In this document: piece by piece, positions 19,045-29,436 of the stretch
Layout: each line of letters begins with the position of its first letter
Position numbering within the stretch: the first letter of the stretch is position 1
Made by a program: the position numbers and the translations under genes
Assembly: GCF_018271975.1 (NCBI RefSeq)
Contig: NZ_JAGUCN010000022.1
Coordinates: 46,757 to 110,756, forward strand
Origin: Carboxylicivirga mesophila
GTDB lineage: Bacteria > Bacteroidota > Bacteroidia > Bacteroidales > Marinilabiliaceae
Direction: 5' to 3'
DNA length: 64,000 nt
Notes under the pieces: model-generated
What the model was told of the DNA's origin: nothing
The model's input: the letters and a program-made list of their open reading frames with translations, nothing else
Database searches by the model: none

Positions 19045-22000
19045 ATGAAGAAAGTACTAATTGCACTTTCGTTAATGGTTGCGTTTAGTTTGCAGATTTA
19101 TGCGCAAACGACAAATGTAACCGGTACTGTGACTGATGCTGGGGATGGATTTCCCATACCAGGTGTATCAGTCTTTGTAAAAGGAACAACCATTGGTACA
19201 GTTACTATGCCTGATGGTACTTTTAATCTTGCTGTTCCAAATGATGCAACTACATTAGTTTTTTCATTTGTTGGCATGACTACGCAAGAATTGGCCTTTA
19301 CTGGACAAACAACAATTAATGTTAGTCTTCAAAGTGAAGCTGTCGATGTTGATGAAGTAGTTGTTACTGCTTTAGGTATTAAAAGAGAGCGTAAGGCTCT
19401 TGGGTATGCTGTTCAGGATGTAAGCAGTGAATCGTTAACCAGAACAGGTAACTCCAATGTTATGACATCGATGCAAGGTAAAGTTGCAGGTGTAGATATT
19501 AAGCCTTCATCTGGTATGCCCGGTGCTTCTTCGCAAATTCAAATTCGGGGAGCTCGCTCTTTTACTGGTAATAATACGCCACTATATGTTGTAGATGGGC
19601 AGCCAATTGCCTCTACTGCTCCATTTAGTACAGGGAATAGTGTTACTGGTTCTGATATTTCTAACCGTGCTGTTGATATCAACCCGGCAGATATTGAAAG
19701 TATCAACATCTTAAAAGGCCAAGCGGCAGCCGCTTTGTATGGCATTAGGGCTTCTAATGGTGTCGTTATTATTACAACAAAGAGCGGGGCAGGAGCTAAG
19801 GCTGGTAAGCCTATCGTGAATATTTCTCATACTTCAAGCTTTGATCAAGTGTCTAGAACGCCAGATTTTCAGCAAACATATGCTCAGGGTTCTGGTGGTG
19901 TTTTTAATCCTAACACATCGATGTCTTGGGGACCAAAAATTACGGATCTGCCAAACGACCCAAATTATGGAGGTAATGGTGTAGATGGTAAAGATGGACT
20001 TTACAGAGTTCCGCAGCTTGAAAAGGCAGGGATGGATCCTTGGGTTAAGCCAGCTGCTTATAATAATTACGATTCATATTTTGGAACAGGTTATACTTCT
20101 ACTACTAATATAAGTGTAACGCAAAATATTGAAGGAGGAGGTAACTTCGCTGTTAGTATGGGTAATACTGATCAAACTGGTATTGCACCAAATACTGGGA
20201 TGGAAAGGTGGAATGCTCGCGCCAATGCCAATAAAGATTTAAATGATAATTTCAAAGTTGGGTTTAGTGCAAACTATGTGAAGCTTGACATTGATAAATT
20301 AAGTGCTGGTAATGATGCCTCTCTCGCTGGAGTTTATGCAGCACCTGCTTCATACGATCTTACAGGAATTCCTTACCACGTGCCAGGTTCGCCTTTCGAA
20401 CAGATTTATTATCGTGGGTTAACCTTTGATAATCCATATTGGGTGGAAAAAAACAATACATTCAACGAAAAGACGGAGCGCTTTTTTGGAAATGCAAATG
20501 TAAGTTATAATGCTAGCCTTGGTGGTGGTGCAAATCTTGTCATTAAATACCAACTAGGGGCAGATACATATACCACGCATTATCAAGATATTTTTGGCTT
20601 TGGTTCTAAGGGTGGCTCTGGTAAGATTGATAATTATGGTGTAACAAGCACCAACTACAACAGTCTTTTGACAGCTAATTTAGATTGGAATTTTGGAGAA
20701 GATTTTAATTTAAACCTAACAGTAGGTAACGAGGTGAACCACACTGATGAGAAAACTTACAGTCAGGGAGGTCTTGATTTTAATAATGGCGGATGGAATC
20801 ATATTAATAATACAGTGACTCAATCATTGAATGAGACCCAATGGAGGGATCGCACTATAGGTTATTTCGGTAGTGCAAATTTATCTTATCGTTCAATGCT
20901 ATTTCTTACTGTAACGGGGCGTAACGATGTAGTATCAACAATGCCATCTGCCAATCGTTCATTCTTTTATCCATCGGTAGGTCTAGGTTTTGTAGCTTCT
21001 GAATTAGATGCACTTAAGGGATTGCCATGGTTGTCCTTTGCAAAGATTAGAGGTTCTTATGCTGAAGTTGGTCAAGCCGGACGTTATATTCAGGATTACT
21101 ATGCTAAGCCAACTTATGGAGGTAGTTGGTGGAACAATGAGCCAATTGTTTATCCTTTAGGAAACGGTACAAGTTCTTTTGCACCTAACTCTACTTTATA
21201 TGATCCGAACTTAAAGCCTCAGAATACACAATCTTATGAATTTGGTCTTGAATTGAAATTCTTTAACAACAGATTGGGCGTTGACTATACATTCTCTAAG
21301 CAAAATGTAAAAGATCAAATCTTCCCTGTACCTTTGGCTGGTTCAACCGGTTTAAGTTCTCTTGTTACTAACGGTGGTTCTATTTCTACAGATGTTCATG
21401 AAGCTGTTATTTATGCAACCCCTATTCGCATCAATGATTTTTACTGGGAAATGCAGTTTAACTACACTTATATGAAAAATGTTGTAGATGAGTTGGCTGA
21501 TGGTGTAAATAGTATTTTCTTAGGAGGTTATGTAACGCCACAAGTAAGAGCGGGAATTGGTGATACTTTCCCCGTTATCTATGGTACTTCATTCTTGCGT
21601 GATGATAATGGTAATATTGTAGTAAATGATGCGCCTGGTACATCCACTCACGGTATGCCTAAGGTTGGAACTGATAAAGTTATTGGTAGTGTAGCTCCGG
21701 ATTTTATCTTAGGACATACATCAACCTTTGGTTATAAAGCATTCTCACTTTCTGCAGTTTTAGAGTGGAAAGAAGGGGGTGAAATGTATTCAGGGTCTAA
21801 TGGATTACTTGATCTATACGGTATGAGTGCCAGAACCGAAGATCGTACTTCTACATTTATTTATCCAGGTGTTAAACCAGACGGTACACCTAACGACATC
21901 GTAAGAGGTGGTGAAGGTGATGAAGGAGCATATCAAACTCTATGGTCCTCAGTATTAGGTGATATTGACGAGCATTATATTCACGATAATAGCTTCGTTA

Positions 22001-22221
22001 AATTGCGCGAGATTTCGTTAAGATATAAGCATCCTAAGAAAATATATAAGTCATTGGAGGTTGGAGTTAATGTGTTTGCACGTAACTTGCTGTTGTGGAC
22101 AGCGTTGGAGAACTTCGATCCTGAGTCGTCGCAAGGTAATAACAACATGGCAGGTGGTTTTGAACGTTTTTCAATGCCACAAACTACCAGTTATGGCTTT
22201 GGGTTGGATATAACTTTCTAA
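19045..22221 (+). CDS. SusC/RagA-family TonB-dependent outer-membrane transporter (pair 3)
   Basis: 1058 residues. Signal peptide ending IYAQ, carboxypeptidase-D-like domain, TonB box DEVVVTALGIKRERKALGYAVQDV, plug with SSQIQIRGARSFTGNNTPLYVVDG and LKGQAAAALYGIRASNGVVIITTKSG, barrel with GRNDVVSTMPSANRSFFYPS, and a final aromatic strand GFGLDITF. This plug/barrel type (ALGIKREKKALGY class) is a distinct SusC subgroup, usually paired with SusD-like_2 lipoproteins, which is what follows here. The barrel region shows little similarity to SusC 1, 2 or 4 although the first 100 residues do. Confidence 0.96.
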   Translation: MKKVLIALSLMVAFSLQIYAQTTNVTGTVTDAGDGFPIPGVSVFVKGTTIGTVTMPDGTFNLAVPNDATTLVFSFVGMTTQELAFTGQTTINVSLQSEAVDVDEVVVTALGIKRERKALGYAVQDVSSESLTRTGNSNVMTSMQGKVAGVDIKPSSGMPGASSQIQIRGARSFTGNNTPLYVVDGQPIASTAPFSTGNSVTGSDISNRAVDINPADIESINILKGQAAAALYGIRASNGVVIITTKSGAGAKAGKPIVNISHTSSFDQVSRTPDFQQTYAQGSGGVFNPNTSMSWGPKITDLPNDPNYGGNGVDGKDGLYRVPQLEKAGMDPWVKPAAYNNYDSYFGTGYTSTTNISVTQNIEGGGNFAVSMGNTDQTGIAPNTGMERWNARANANKDLNDNFKVGFSANYVKLDIDKLSAGNDASLAGVYAAPASYDLTGIPYHVPGSPFEQIYYRGLTFDNPYWVEKNNTFNEKTERFFGNANVSYNASLGGGANLVIKYQLGADTYTTHYQDIFGFGSKGGSGKIDNYGVTSTNYNSLLTANLDWNFGEDFNLNLTVGNEVNHTDEKTYSQGGLDFNNGGWNHINNTVTQSLNETQWRDRTIGYFGSANLSYRSMLFLTVTGRNDVVSTMPSANRSFFYPSVGLGFVASELDALKGLPWLSFAKIRGSYAEVGQAGRYIQDYYAKPTYGGSWWNNEPIVYPLGNGTSSFAPNSTLYDPNLKPQNTQSYEFGLELKFFNNRLGVDYTFSKQNVKDQIFPVPLAGSTGLSSLVTNGGSISTDVHEAVIYATPIRINDFYWEMQFNYTYMKNVVDELADGVNSIFLGGYVTPQVRAGIGDTFPVIYGTSFLRDDNGNIVVNDAPGTSTHGMPKVGTDKVIGSVAPDFILGHTSTFGYKAFSLSAVLEWKEGGEMYSGSNGLLDLYGMSARTEDRTSTFIYPGVKPDGTPNDIVRGGEGDEGAYQTLWSSVLGDIDEHYIHDNSFVKLREISLRYKHPKKIYKSLEVGVNVFARNLLLWTALENFDPESSQGNNNMAGGFERFSMPQTTSYGFGLDITF

Positions 22222-22231
22222 ATTTTTGCAG

Positions 22232-23701
22232 ATGAAGATGAAAAATATATTATCGAAAATATTGGTTGTTGTGCTCATTGCTTTTACAAGCTGTGAGGAT
22301 ATGGATGATATTAATGTCAATCCTAACAACCCAACAGATGTTAGTAGTAGCTTAATTATTACTGATTTAATCGTAAGTACTTCGTTTAGAGTGGCTAGTG
22401 GTGATTATAACTATTATGCGTCAGTTTATGCCGAGCACAATGTAGGTATCTATAATCAGTTTTACACTGCTGAAGTGAGGACAACTGGTCCTCAGGTTGC
22501 TGCGACCTATAATAATACATGGGAGGCATTGTATACTAATTTGTATAATGCACAAGTTATAATTGATAAATGCTCTGAAGAGGGAAGTGAAGCCGGCAAT
22601 TTCCATACATTAGGTATTGCGCAAACTATTGCAGCATTTAATCTTGCTACCCTTACTGATGGTGTTGGAGATGCGCCATGGTCAGAAGCGTTACAGCCAG
22701 GTCAAATTTTTAATCCTGTATTGGATAAGCAAGAGGATATCTATAATGATATCATTGGATTATTAGATGCGGCTGTTGCCAATTTAGCTAAAGAAACAGA
22801 ATATCCTTCCTTGGATAAGCAAGATCCTATTTTTGGAGGTGATGCTGACTCTTGGGCAAAGACTGCAAATGCCCTATTGGCGAGATATAAACTGCGTTTA
22901 CATGCTGTTAAACCTGATTTGAATGGTGTATTGGCAAATGCAGAAGCAGGTTTTTCTAGCGCAGGTGAGGAGTGTAAGTTAGACTATAATACTATCGGTG
23001 GTAAAAGTCCGTTTCAGGCATTCTTTGATGACAGGGATTATTATGGAGCTAGTAAAAGTCTTCATGATAAGTTAATTGCGCTTAGCGATCCAAGAGCTGA
23101 TGTTTTGTGGAAAGTACATCCAGAAGCTGAAGATCAAGATAATATTGTATTTGCTAAGAGTGGTGATCCAGATCAAGTTGGTCAAGTTCAGAACTTATTT
23201 TCAGTTTCGGCAGTTACCTCTCAGGATGCACCTTCGTTTTTAATAAGTTACCACGAATTAGAATTTATTAAGGCGGAAGCATTTGCAAGAAAGGATATGG
23301 ACACAGAAGCAGAAGAGGCTCTAAAAAATGCTATTATCGCATCATTTGAAAAGATTGCATATGTTTTTGATGAAGATGATGATGTTGAGCAAATCGCAGA
23401 AGATTATTTCACTAATCAAGTGAAGCCAAGGTTTGATGCCAATCCATTGTCAGAGGTGATGATTCAGAAATACATTGCATTGTTTGAAGAGGAAGCTTTT
23501 CAAGCTTATTGTGATATCCGTCGCCTAAAAGCACTAGGAGAAGGTGATATAATTTCACTTTCACACCCTGAGGCAAGTAAATTTCCATTGAGATATACTT
23601 ATGGTTCAAGTGATGTAACTACAAATAAAAATATTGAAAATGCATATGCTGATGTCGATGTTTTTGTAGATAATGTATGGTGGGCAGGTGGCTCAAAATA
23701 G
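22232..23701 (+). CDS. SusD-like_2 family ligand-binding surface lipoprotein (pair 3)
   Basis: About 489 residues. Two in-frame ATGs (22232 and 22238) are possible starts; an earlier TTG at 22226 is unlikely. The lipobox is FTSC, followed by EDMDDINVNPNNPTDV, the hallmark of the SusD-like_2 nutrient-binding lipoproteins. Further marks are QTIAAFNLATLTDGVGDAPWSEALQP and the C-terminal YIALFEEEAFQAYCDIRRL. It lies 10 nt after its SusC and pairs with it. This family is often associated with ligands other than the classical starch-like glycans; the ligand here is unknown. Confidence 0.93.
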   Translation: MKMKNILSKILVVVLIAFTSCEDMDDINVNPNNPTDVSSSLIITDLIVSTSFRVASGDYNYYASVYAEHNVGIYNQFYTAEVRTTGPQVAATYNNTWEALYTNLYNAQVIIDKCSEEGSEAGNFHTLGIAQTIAAFNLATLTDGVGDAPWSEALQPGQIFNPVLDKQEDIYNDIIGLLDAAVANLAKETEYPSLDKQDPIFGGDADSWAKTANALLARYKLRLHAVKPDLNGVLANAEAGFSSAGEECKLDYNTIGGKSPFQAFFDDRDYYGASKSLHDKLIALSDPRADVLWKVHPEAEDQDNIVFAKSGDPDQVGQVQNLFSVSAVTSQDAPSFLISYHELEFIKAEAFARKDMDTEAEEALKNAIIASFEKIAYVFDEDDDVEQIAEDYFTNQVKPRFDANPLSEVMIQKYIALFEEEAFQAYCDIRRLKALGEGDIISLSHPEASKFPLRYTYGSSDVTTNKNIENAYADVDVFVDNVWWAGGSK

Positions 23702-23724
23702 TAGTAACTAAAAACAGAATTGTA

Positions 23725-24537
23725 ATGAAGTTTATATATAACATATGTATAGTTGCATTCATGTCCCTGCTTTTTGTCGGATGTGAAACAGATACGCAAG
23801 TTGACATTGGTCCTAGAGGCTTAGGTGTTGCTGCGACAATTGAAAAAGTTGATGCTGCTTTCTTCGATGAAGGTGATAAAGAGAACACCTTTGTTAAGTT
23901 TACTGTTGGCCTACCGGAAGGTGCCTCTGGGGTTGCTGGTGCTAAGCTGCAAATCTCATTAAATGGCCAGTCTGAACGCGTCGATGTTGGTGATTATACT
24001 ACTTTTCCTGCTGATATTACAGTTAAATTATCTGATGTAGCAGATGCCTTAGGAATTGGTCTTGCTGATATAAAAGGAGGAGATGTTGTTAATATTGAAG
24101 TTTTGACAGAGGTTAACAACGAATTTTATCGTTCAAACACAGCGATAAATCCACTTGTTGCTTGTGCTTATGATCCAACAAATCTTGTTGGTGATTATGA
24201 TGTGAGTTCTTCAAGCTGGGGTTCAGCTGGTGTCGTAACGTTTACACAAGTTGATGGTGAGCCATATAAATTTGAAGTCTTTGGATTGGCAGCAATGGAT
24301 GGGTTGAATGAAGATCAGGGGCCACTGATTTTTGAAGTAAATCCACTTGATTATAGCGTTATTGCTCCAAAGGCTACACTGGCAACAAGTGCTTGGGGGT
24401 ATGATAACTTTTCATATCAATCAAGTGCTCCAGGTAGTTTAAATACTTGTTCGTCTACCTTCATGATGAGTTTTACAATTACGGTTGATCAAGGCTCTTT
24501 TGGTACATATTCAGATTATGTTTTTGTTAAAAAGTAA
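23725..24537 (+). CDS. Accessory surface lipoprotein in SusCD operon 3
   Basis: 270 residues from ATG 23725; the longer frame from 23677 overlaps susD and lacks a proper signal. Lipobox FVGC, then about 140 residues of beta-rich sequence (VKFTVGLPEGASGVAGAKLQ) and a C-terminal domain introduced by ACAYDPTNLVGDYDVSSS and ending with a second Cys (NTCSSTFMMSF). It occupies the position of SusE-like surface glycan-binding lipoproteins and probably helps capture the SusCD ligand. I do not recognise a named family. The pair 4 accessory lipoprotein has a similar plan (Cys, then FVGD, later a second Cys), though sequence similarity is low. Confidence 0.75.
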   Translation: MKFIYNICIVAFMSLLFVGCETDTQVDIGPRGLGVAATIEKVDAAFFDEGDKENTFVKFTVGLPEGASGVAGAKLQISLNGQSERVDVGDYTTFPADITVKLSDVADALGIGLADIKGGDVVNIEVLTEVNNEFYRSNTAINPLVACAYDPTNLVGDYDVSSSSWGSAGVVTFTQVDGEPYKFEVFGLAAMDGLNEDQGPLIFEVNPLDYSVIAPKATLATSAWGYDNFSYQSSAPGSLNTCSSTFMMSFTITVDQGSFGTYSDYVFVKK

Positions 24538-24569
24538 GTAGCTGTTCTGCTTTCTTTTAATATGAAGAT

Positions 24570-24601
24570 AAAAGGGGTTCTAATATAGAACCCCTTTTTT
24601 G
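24570..24601 (+). terminator. Terminator of SusCD operon 3
   Basis: 13-bp perfect stem (24570-24582 / 24586-24598, loop 24583-24585) centred on GGGGTTC/GAACCCC, followed by T residues. Confidence 0.9.
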
Positions 24602-24928
24602 CAATATTTTTCTTCCAGTATCAGTTTTTTATTGGGTGTATGCGTGAAGTAAAGGGTGATAAGTAACTTGTGTCGTTATGGATTATGCGATATTGTACAA
24701 ATAAGAGTCTAACTATATAAATTGCTCATGCAATAAGATTAGATATTATGGTAGGTGTTAATTGATGTGTTCAAAAAATGGAATAATGCAATAAAAAATT
24801 AAAAAAAGTTAAAATCAATTTGAAAGCAAAAGTGTAAAATTACATTCAAATGATTAGTAACTTGTTTGTGTCTTATTGCAAAATGGTTTAATTAGCTGTG
24901 GCGCCACCAACCTAAGGCATTCTGCACT

Positions 24929-25019
24929 GTTAAAAAATTTTAAAAATTGAATTCATTGTGTTATTTTTGACGCAATTAAAACAAAAATTGTCCTATTTAT
25001 TAATTTAAACCTTTAGTCT
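24929..25019 (+). promoter_or_regulatory. Promoter and conserved leader of SusCD operon 4
   Basis: GTTAAAAAATTTTAAAAAT (24929-24947) holds TTTT at 24938-24941; 20 bp later TATTTTTG (24962-24969) fits TAnnTTTG. The leader directly before the ATG is identical to that of operon 3 over about 40 nt. Confidence 0.65.
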
Positions 25020-28000
25020 ATGAAGAAAGTACTAATTGCACTTTCGTTTATGGTTATGTTTGGTTTGCAGGTGATTGCGCAAACTACTAATGTAACTGGT
25101 ATAGTGACTGACGCGGCGGATGGAAGTCCAATCCCCGGTGTTTCAGTATTTGTAAAAGGAACAACCATTGGTACCGTAACAATGCCTGACGGTAAGTATA
25201 CCCTTGCTGTTCCGAATAATTCAACTGCCATTGTTTTCTCTTTTGTTGGAATGTCAACGCAGGAGATCGCTTATACAGGGCAGACTACAATTAATGCAGT
25301 TATGCAGAGTGATGCTGTTGATGTTGGAGAGGTTGTAGTTACGGCATATGGTACCAAAGGCAAAGTTGGTCTTAAAGGAGCAATTACTACTGTTGGAGCT
25401 GAGGAGCTTGAGCAGGTGCCTATGGCTACATTTGATCAGGCATTGCAAGGAAAGACCTCTGGCCTTTACATCGGGAGTGGTTCAGGTCAGCCTGGTACAG
25501 ATAATACAAAAGTTCGTATTAGGGGTAATGCATCAATAACAGGTTCCAATGAGCCTTTATATGTTGTTGATGGTGTGCCTATTGAAGGAGGAGTTTTTGC
25601 TACTTTAAACACAAACGACTTTGAGACTATCAGTGTTCTTAAGGATGCTTCAGCGACTTCTATTTATGGTTCTCGTGCCTCTAACGGTGTTATACTGGTT
25701 ACAACCAAGCAAGGTAGAAAAGGAAAAACCAAAGTTACCTATCGTTATCAAACAGGTTGGTCTTCTAAAACCCGCGAGAAGTTTGATATGATGAATTCTG
25801 AAGAGAAGTTATGGTTTGAAGAACTAGCCAAAAGAGGGGAAGGATGGAGATTAAGTCCATCTAATCCTGACAATGCTGATTTAACTCCAGAAGAATTAGC
25901 TGCCAATGCTGCTGAATTAAATCGTTTAAGAGGTATTAATACCAAATGGGATGACGTTTTTACAAGAACTGGACGCACTAATAGTCATGAAGTGAATATG
26001 TCGGGTGGTAGTGAAAAAACAACTTTCTACTTTGCATTACAAAACTTTTATCAAGAAGGCCAAGCACTTCGCTCAGATCTTGATAGAACAATTGGAAGAT
26101 TAAATGTGGATCATAAGATTAGCGACAAGATCCGAGTTGGGATTAAAACATCTTTGGGGCATTCAAAATCTTCTAGAATTGAATCAGAAGGAGGTATTGC
26201 ATTAGCTAACCCTTTTGCTGCCGCGTATTTAGCTAATCCTTATGAGGTCCCTTATGACGAAGATGGAAACATACCTGTTGGAAGTGGTAAGACAGGAGCA
26301 AACGCTTTGGAACGCTTATTAAAGTCTTCTGATGATAAACAAGAATTAAAGGGTGTTGGTGCTCTTTCAGTTGAGTGGGATATCATCTCGGATCTTACCT
26401 TTAAGACTCAGTATGGTATTGACTATCGTAATACGACCTATGAAGATTGGACTGATCCGAACTCGAGAGCAGGTGAAAGTGTGACTAGGGGTAACAAAGG
26501 TGCTATCGCATATGATTACGAGCAACGCTTTGAGCACACCTGGACTAATACTTTAGACTATAAGAAGGTCGTTGGAGACCATACTTTTGGCGGTCTTCTT
26601 GGTGTTGAATTTAACGAAAGAGATTATGTAGAATGGGGTTTTACTGGTTATGGGTTAGATCCACTGCTGCCTAAAACACCAGCAGCAATTACTCCAGGGA
26701 CTAATGAGAATAATATGATTCCTCAAGTTCGAGGTGGTAAAACAAAGAGGGCCTTATATTCTTTATTCAGTATATTTAATTATAACTATGCTGGACGTTA
26801 TGCTTTAACTGCTAGTATAAGAAGGGATGGTTCTAGTGCTTTCGGTACAGATAATCAATATGCTTATTTGTACTCATTAGGAGCAATATGGACTCTAAGT
26901 GAAGAAGCATTTTTAAGCAATGCTAATTGGATTGATAATTTAAAATTAAGAGTAAGTTATGGAACAACTGGTAATCAGCAGGGGATTGCTGATTATGAGC
27001 ACTTGACAACGTGGGCTCCAGGTTCATATGGTGGTGTTCAAACCATAGGTTTGGCCAGAACAGGTGACCCAAGTATTAAGTGGGAGATCGGTCAAAAGTT
27101 CAATGCTGGAATAGATTATAATTTATTCAGGAACCGAATTAGTGGCTCTATCGATTTTTACAATGACATTACATCGGATCTGTTTATTACACAAACAGTG
27201 AGTCATACTGCAGGTATTATTGGCAATTCCAAAGATGTCAATGCAGGTAAGATGCGAAATCGCGGTATTGAATTATTATTAAACGCTGATATTATTCGAG
27301 CTGGAGATTTAGTTGTTTCAGTTGGAGGTAACCTTTCTTATAACGATAACGAAATCCTCGATTTAGGTCAGGTTTCAGAGTTTGAACAAGGAACTTCAAT
27401 TATTAAAGAGGGACTTCCTTATGGTACTCACTACATTGTGAAGTGGGCTGGTGTAGATCCATTGACAGGTAATCCTCTTTATTATACCAAGGATGGTGCT
27501 GTAACCGAAAAATATTCAGAAGATGATGCAGTAACTGCATTTGGTACATCTGAGCCACCATTAATTGGAGGTTTTAATGCAAGTGTTTCTTGGAAAGGTA
27601 TAGAGTTGAGTACGCAATTTACTTTTGCGAATGACTTCGCTCGTTTTAATAACCAAACGTTCTTCCAGGAAAACCCAAACTTTACTCAATTTAATTTATC
27701 AAGCGAGATGTTAAATATCTGGCAACAGCCAGGAGATATAACAGAAATTCAGAGGTTAGGAACTGAGCGTGAGTTTTCTTCTAAGGATATTGAAGATGCT
27801 TCATATCTAAGATGGAGAAACTTAACGATTTCATATAATTTGCCATCAGACCTATTACGGAAAACTAAGTTTATAGAAAAAGTTCGTCTTTATGCCCAAG
27901 GGCAAAACTTGTTCACATGGACTAGCTTCACAGGATTTGATCCAGAGGATAGCAATAATATTGCTACTTATGAATATCCTGCATCGCGAATTGTTACAAT

Positions 28001-28022
28001 GGGTGTTGATATCTCATTTTAA
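25020..28022 (+). CDS. SusC/RagA-family TonB-dependent outer-membrane transporter (pair 4)
   Basis: 1000 residues. Signal peptide ending VIAQ, carboxypeptidase-D-like domain (GIVTDAADGSPIPGVSVFVKG), TonB box GEVVVTAYG, plug with VRIRGNASITGSNEPLYVVDG and LKDASATSIYGSRASNGVILVTTKQG, then barrel with TASIRRDGSSAFG and KLRVSYGTTGNQQG, C-terminus VTMGVDISF. It is the shortest of the four SusC proteins. The start of the gene is essentially identical to SusC 3 for the first 30 nt and in the leader. susD follows after 21 nt. Confidence 0.96.
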   Translation: MKKVLIALSFMVMFGLQVIAQTTNVTGIVTDAADGSPIPGVSVFVKGTTIGTVTMPDGKYTLAVPNNSTAIVFSFVGMSTQEIAYTGQTTINAVMQSDAVDVGEVVVTAYGTKGKVGLKGAITTVGAEELEQVPMATFDQALQGKTSGLYIGSGSGQPGTDNTKVRIRGNASITGSNEPLYVVDGVPIEGGVFATLNTNDFETISVLKDASATSIYGSRASNGVILVTTKQGRKGKTKVTYRYQTGWSSKTREKFDMMNSEEKLWFEELAKRGEGWRLSPSNPDNADLTPEELAANAAELNRLRGINTKWDDVFTRTGRTNSHEVNMSGGSEKTTFYFALQNFYQEGQALRSDLDRTIGRLNVDHKISDKIRVGIKTSLGHSKSSRIESEGGIALANPFAAAYLANPYEVPYDEDGNIPVGSGKTGANALERLLKSSDDKQELKGVGALSVEWDIISDLTFKTQYGIDYRNTTYEDWTDPNSRAGESVTRGNKGAIAYDYEQRFEHTWTNTLDYKKVVGDHTFGGLLGVEFNERDYVEWGFTGYGLDPLLPKTPAAITPGTNENNMIPQVRGGKTKRALYSLFSIFNYNYAGRYALTASIRRDGSSAFGTDNQYAYLYSLGAIWTLSEEAFLSNANWIDNLKLRVSYGTTGNQQGIADYEHLTTWAPGSYGGVQTIGLARTGDPSIKWEIGQKFNAGIDYNLFRNRISGSIDFYNDITSDLFITQTVSHTAGIIGNSKDVNAGKMRNRGIELLLNADIIRAGDLVVSVGGNLSYNDNEILDLGQVSEFEQGTSIIKEGLPYGTHYIVKWAGVDPLTGNPLYYTKDGAVTEKYSEDDAVTAFGTSEPPLIGGFNASVSWKGIELSTQFTFANDFARFNNQTFFQENPNFTQFNLSSEMLNIWQQPGDITEIQRLGTEREFSSKDIEDASYLRWRNLTISYNLPSDLLRKTKFIEKVRLYAQGQNLFTWTSFTGFDPEDSNNIATYEYPASRIVTMGVDISF

Positions 28023-28043
28023 TTAACTTAAAAGAGGAATATT

Positions 28044-29426
28044 ATGAAAATCATAAACTATATAATATTATTTGTCTTTTGCATATCTTTATTTAGTTGC
28101 GAAGATAAGTTAGAACTTTTCCCTACTGATGAAGTAGATGGTAATAAGGTTTTTGAAACAATTGAGGGAACAGAGAAAGCCGTGCTGGGTGTATATTCTC
28201 AATTAAGCATATACACGCAAGTTGAGCTTTCAGATTTGGCTAGTGATGACCTTCGATTGTCAGCTCAAAATACTGGTCAAGGGGTTCAAGCTCATAATTG
28301 GACATATACTTCAGGCGATGGAGAATTTTCGACTGCGATGACTGTAGGATACCATACTGCCGATAGAGCAAATCGTGTTCTTCAGGGATTATCTAATTTT
28401 GATGAGAATGATGCGTTGGTAAAACAATTGAAAGGTGAATTGTATTTCTTAAGAGCATTTGCTCATTTTGATATGGCTAGGATCTTTTGTAATAACTATA
28501 AGGCGGATGATCCTTTGGGGCTTCCTTATATGAAAGAATCTACTATTTCAAATCCAGCACGCTTACCACAAAGTGAATTTTACACTGAAGTTCTTTCTGA
28601 TTTAGATCTGGCAGCCACATTAATTCCAAGTGATTACATGGTTAAAGGTAGGGCGAATCTCACTGCTATTAATGCTTTAAAGGCAAGAGTTGCTTTATAT
28701 CAAGGCAACTGGACAAATGCAATCAGTGCAGCTTCTGCAGCTATTGGAGGAGATTTCGTTTTAGCGAATAGTAGTCAAATTACAGATGTATGGAAAGATG
28801 CTAATGATGATGATGTTGAAGTCATTTTTAAGCTTTTAAGAACAGCTGGTGGTTTAGGAAGTATCTATAATAGAACAACCAATGATGATATCTTTTTTCA
28901 TCCAAGTTATGATTTGCAAAATCAGTTTGACGACACAGATGTTCGTGCAGTGGCTTATTTTGGTAAAGATGATGATGGGTTTGATATTGTTGTTAAGCAC
29001 ATTGGGCGGCCTGATGAGGCGAAGAATACAAACGATTATAAGGTTTTTAGAGTATCTGAAATGTACCTTATTCGAGCAGAAGCTTATATTAGCGAGGGTG
29101 GTGCAGATAATCTAGAAAAGGCCAGAGCTGACCTAAATGAGATTATTACTAAACGAGGAGGTATTGAGATTACAGATCCATTTACAAATGCTACTGCTGC
29201 AATGGATGTGTTAATGGCCGAAAGAAGAAAAGAACTGGCTTATGAAGGACACCGTTTCTATGATCTTCGTAGATGGAATTTAGGCGTTGATCGTATTGAA
29301 GAAGATACTGAACTGGCATCTGGTAAAAATTTACCTGCAGGTGATTATCACTTTGTGTTCCCAATACCTCAATCAGAAATTTTCGCTAATGAGAATATGG
29401 ATCCAAATCCAGGTTATACTAATTAA
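28044..29426 (+). CDS. SusD/RagB-family ligand-binding surface lipoprotein (pair 4)
   Basis: 460 residues. Lipobox LFSC, then EDKLELFPTDEVDGNKVF, the usual SusD N-terminus. LKGELYFLRAFAHFDMARIF, the arginine-rich YLIRAEAYI, MAERRKELAYEGHRFYDLRRW and the terminal FPIPQSEIFANENM are family landmarks. It is smaller than the SusD of pairs 1 and 2. It forms an operon with the SusC before it and the lipoprotein after it (10 nt gap). Confidence 0.95.
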   Translation: MKIINYIILFVFCISLFSCEDKLELFPTDEVDGNKVFETIEGTEKAVLGVYSQLSIYTQVELSDLASDDLRLSAQNTGQGVQAHNWTYTSGDGEFSTAMTVGYHTADRANRVLQGLSNFDENDALVKQLKGELYFLRAFAHFDMARIFCNNYKADDPLGLPYMKESTISNPARLPQSEFYTEVLSDLDLAATLIPSDYMVKGRANLTAINALKARVALYQGNWTNAISAASAAIGGDFVLANSSQITDVWKDANDDDVEVIFKLLRTAGGLGSIYNRTTNDDIFFHPSYDLQNQFDDTDVRAVAYFGKDDDGFDIVVKHIGRPDEAKNTNDYKVFRVSEMYLIRAEAYISEGGADNLEKARADLNEIITKRGGIEITDPFTNATAAMDVLMAERRKELAYEGHRFYDLRRWNLGVDRIEEDTELASGKNLPAGDYHFVFPIPQSEIFANENMDPNPGYTN

Positions 29427-29436
29427 TTAGAGTAAG

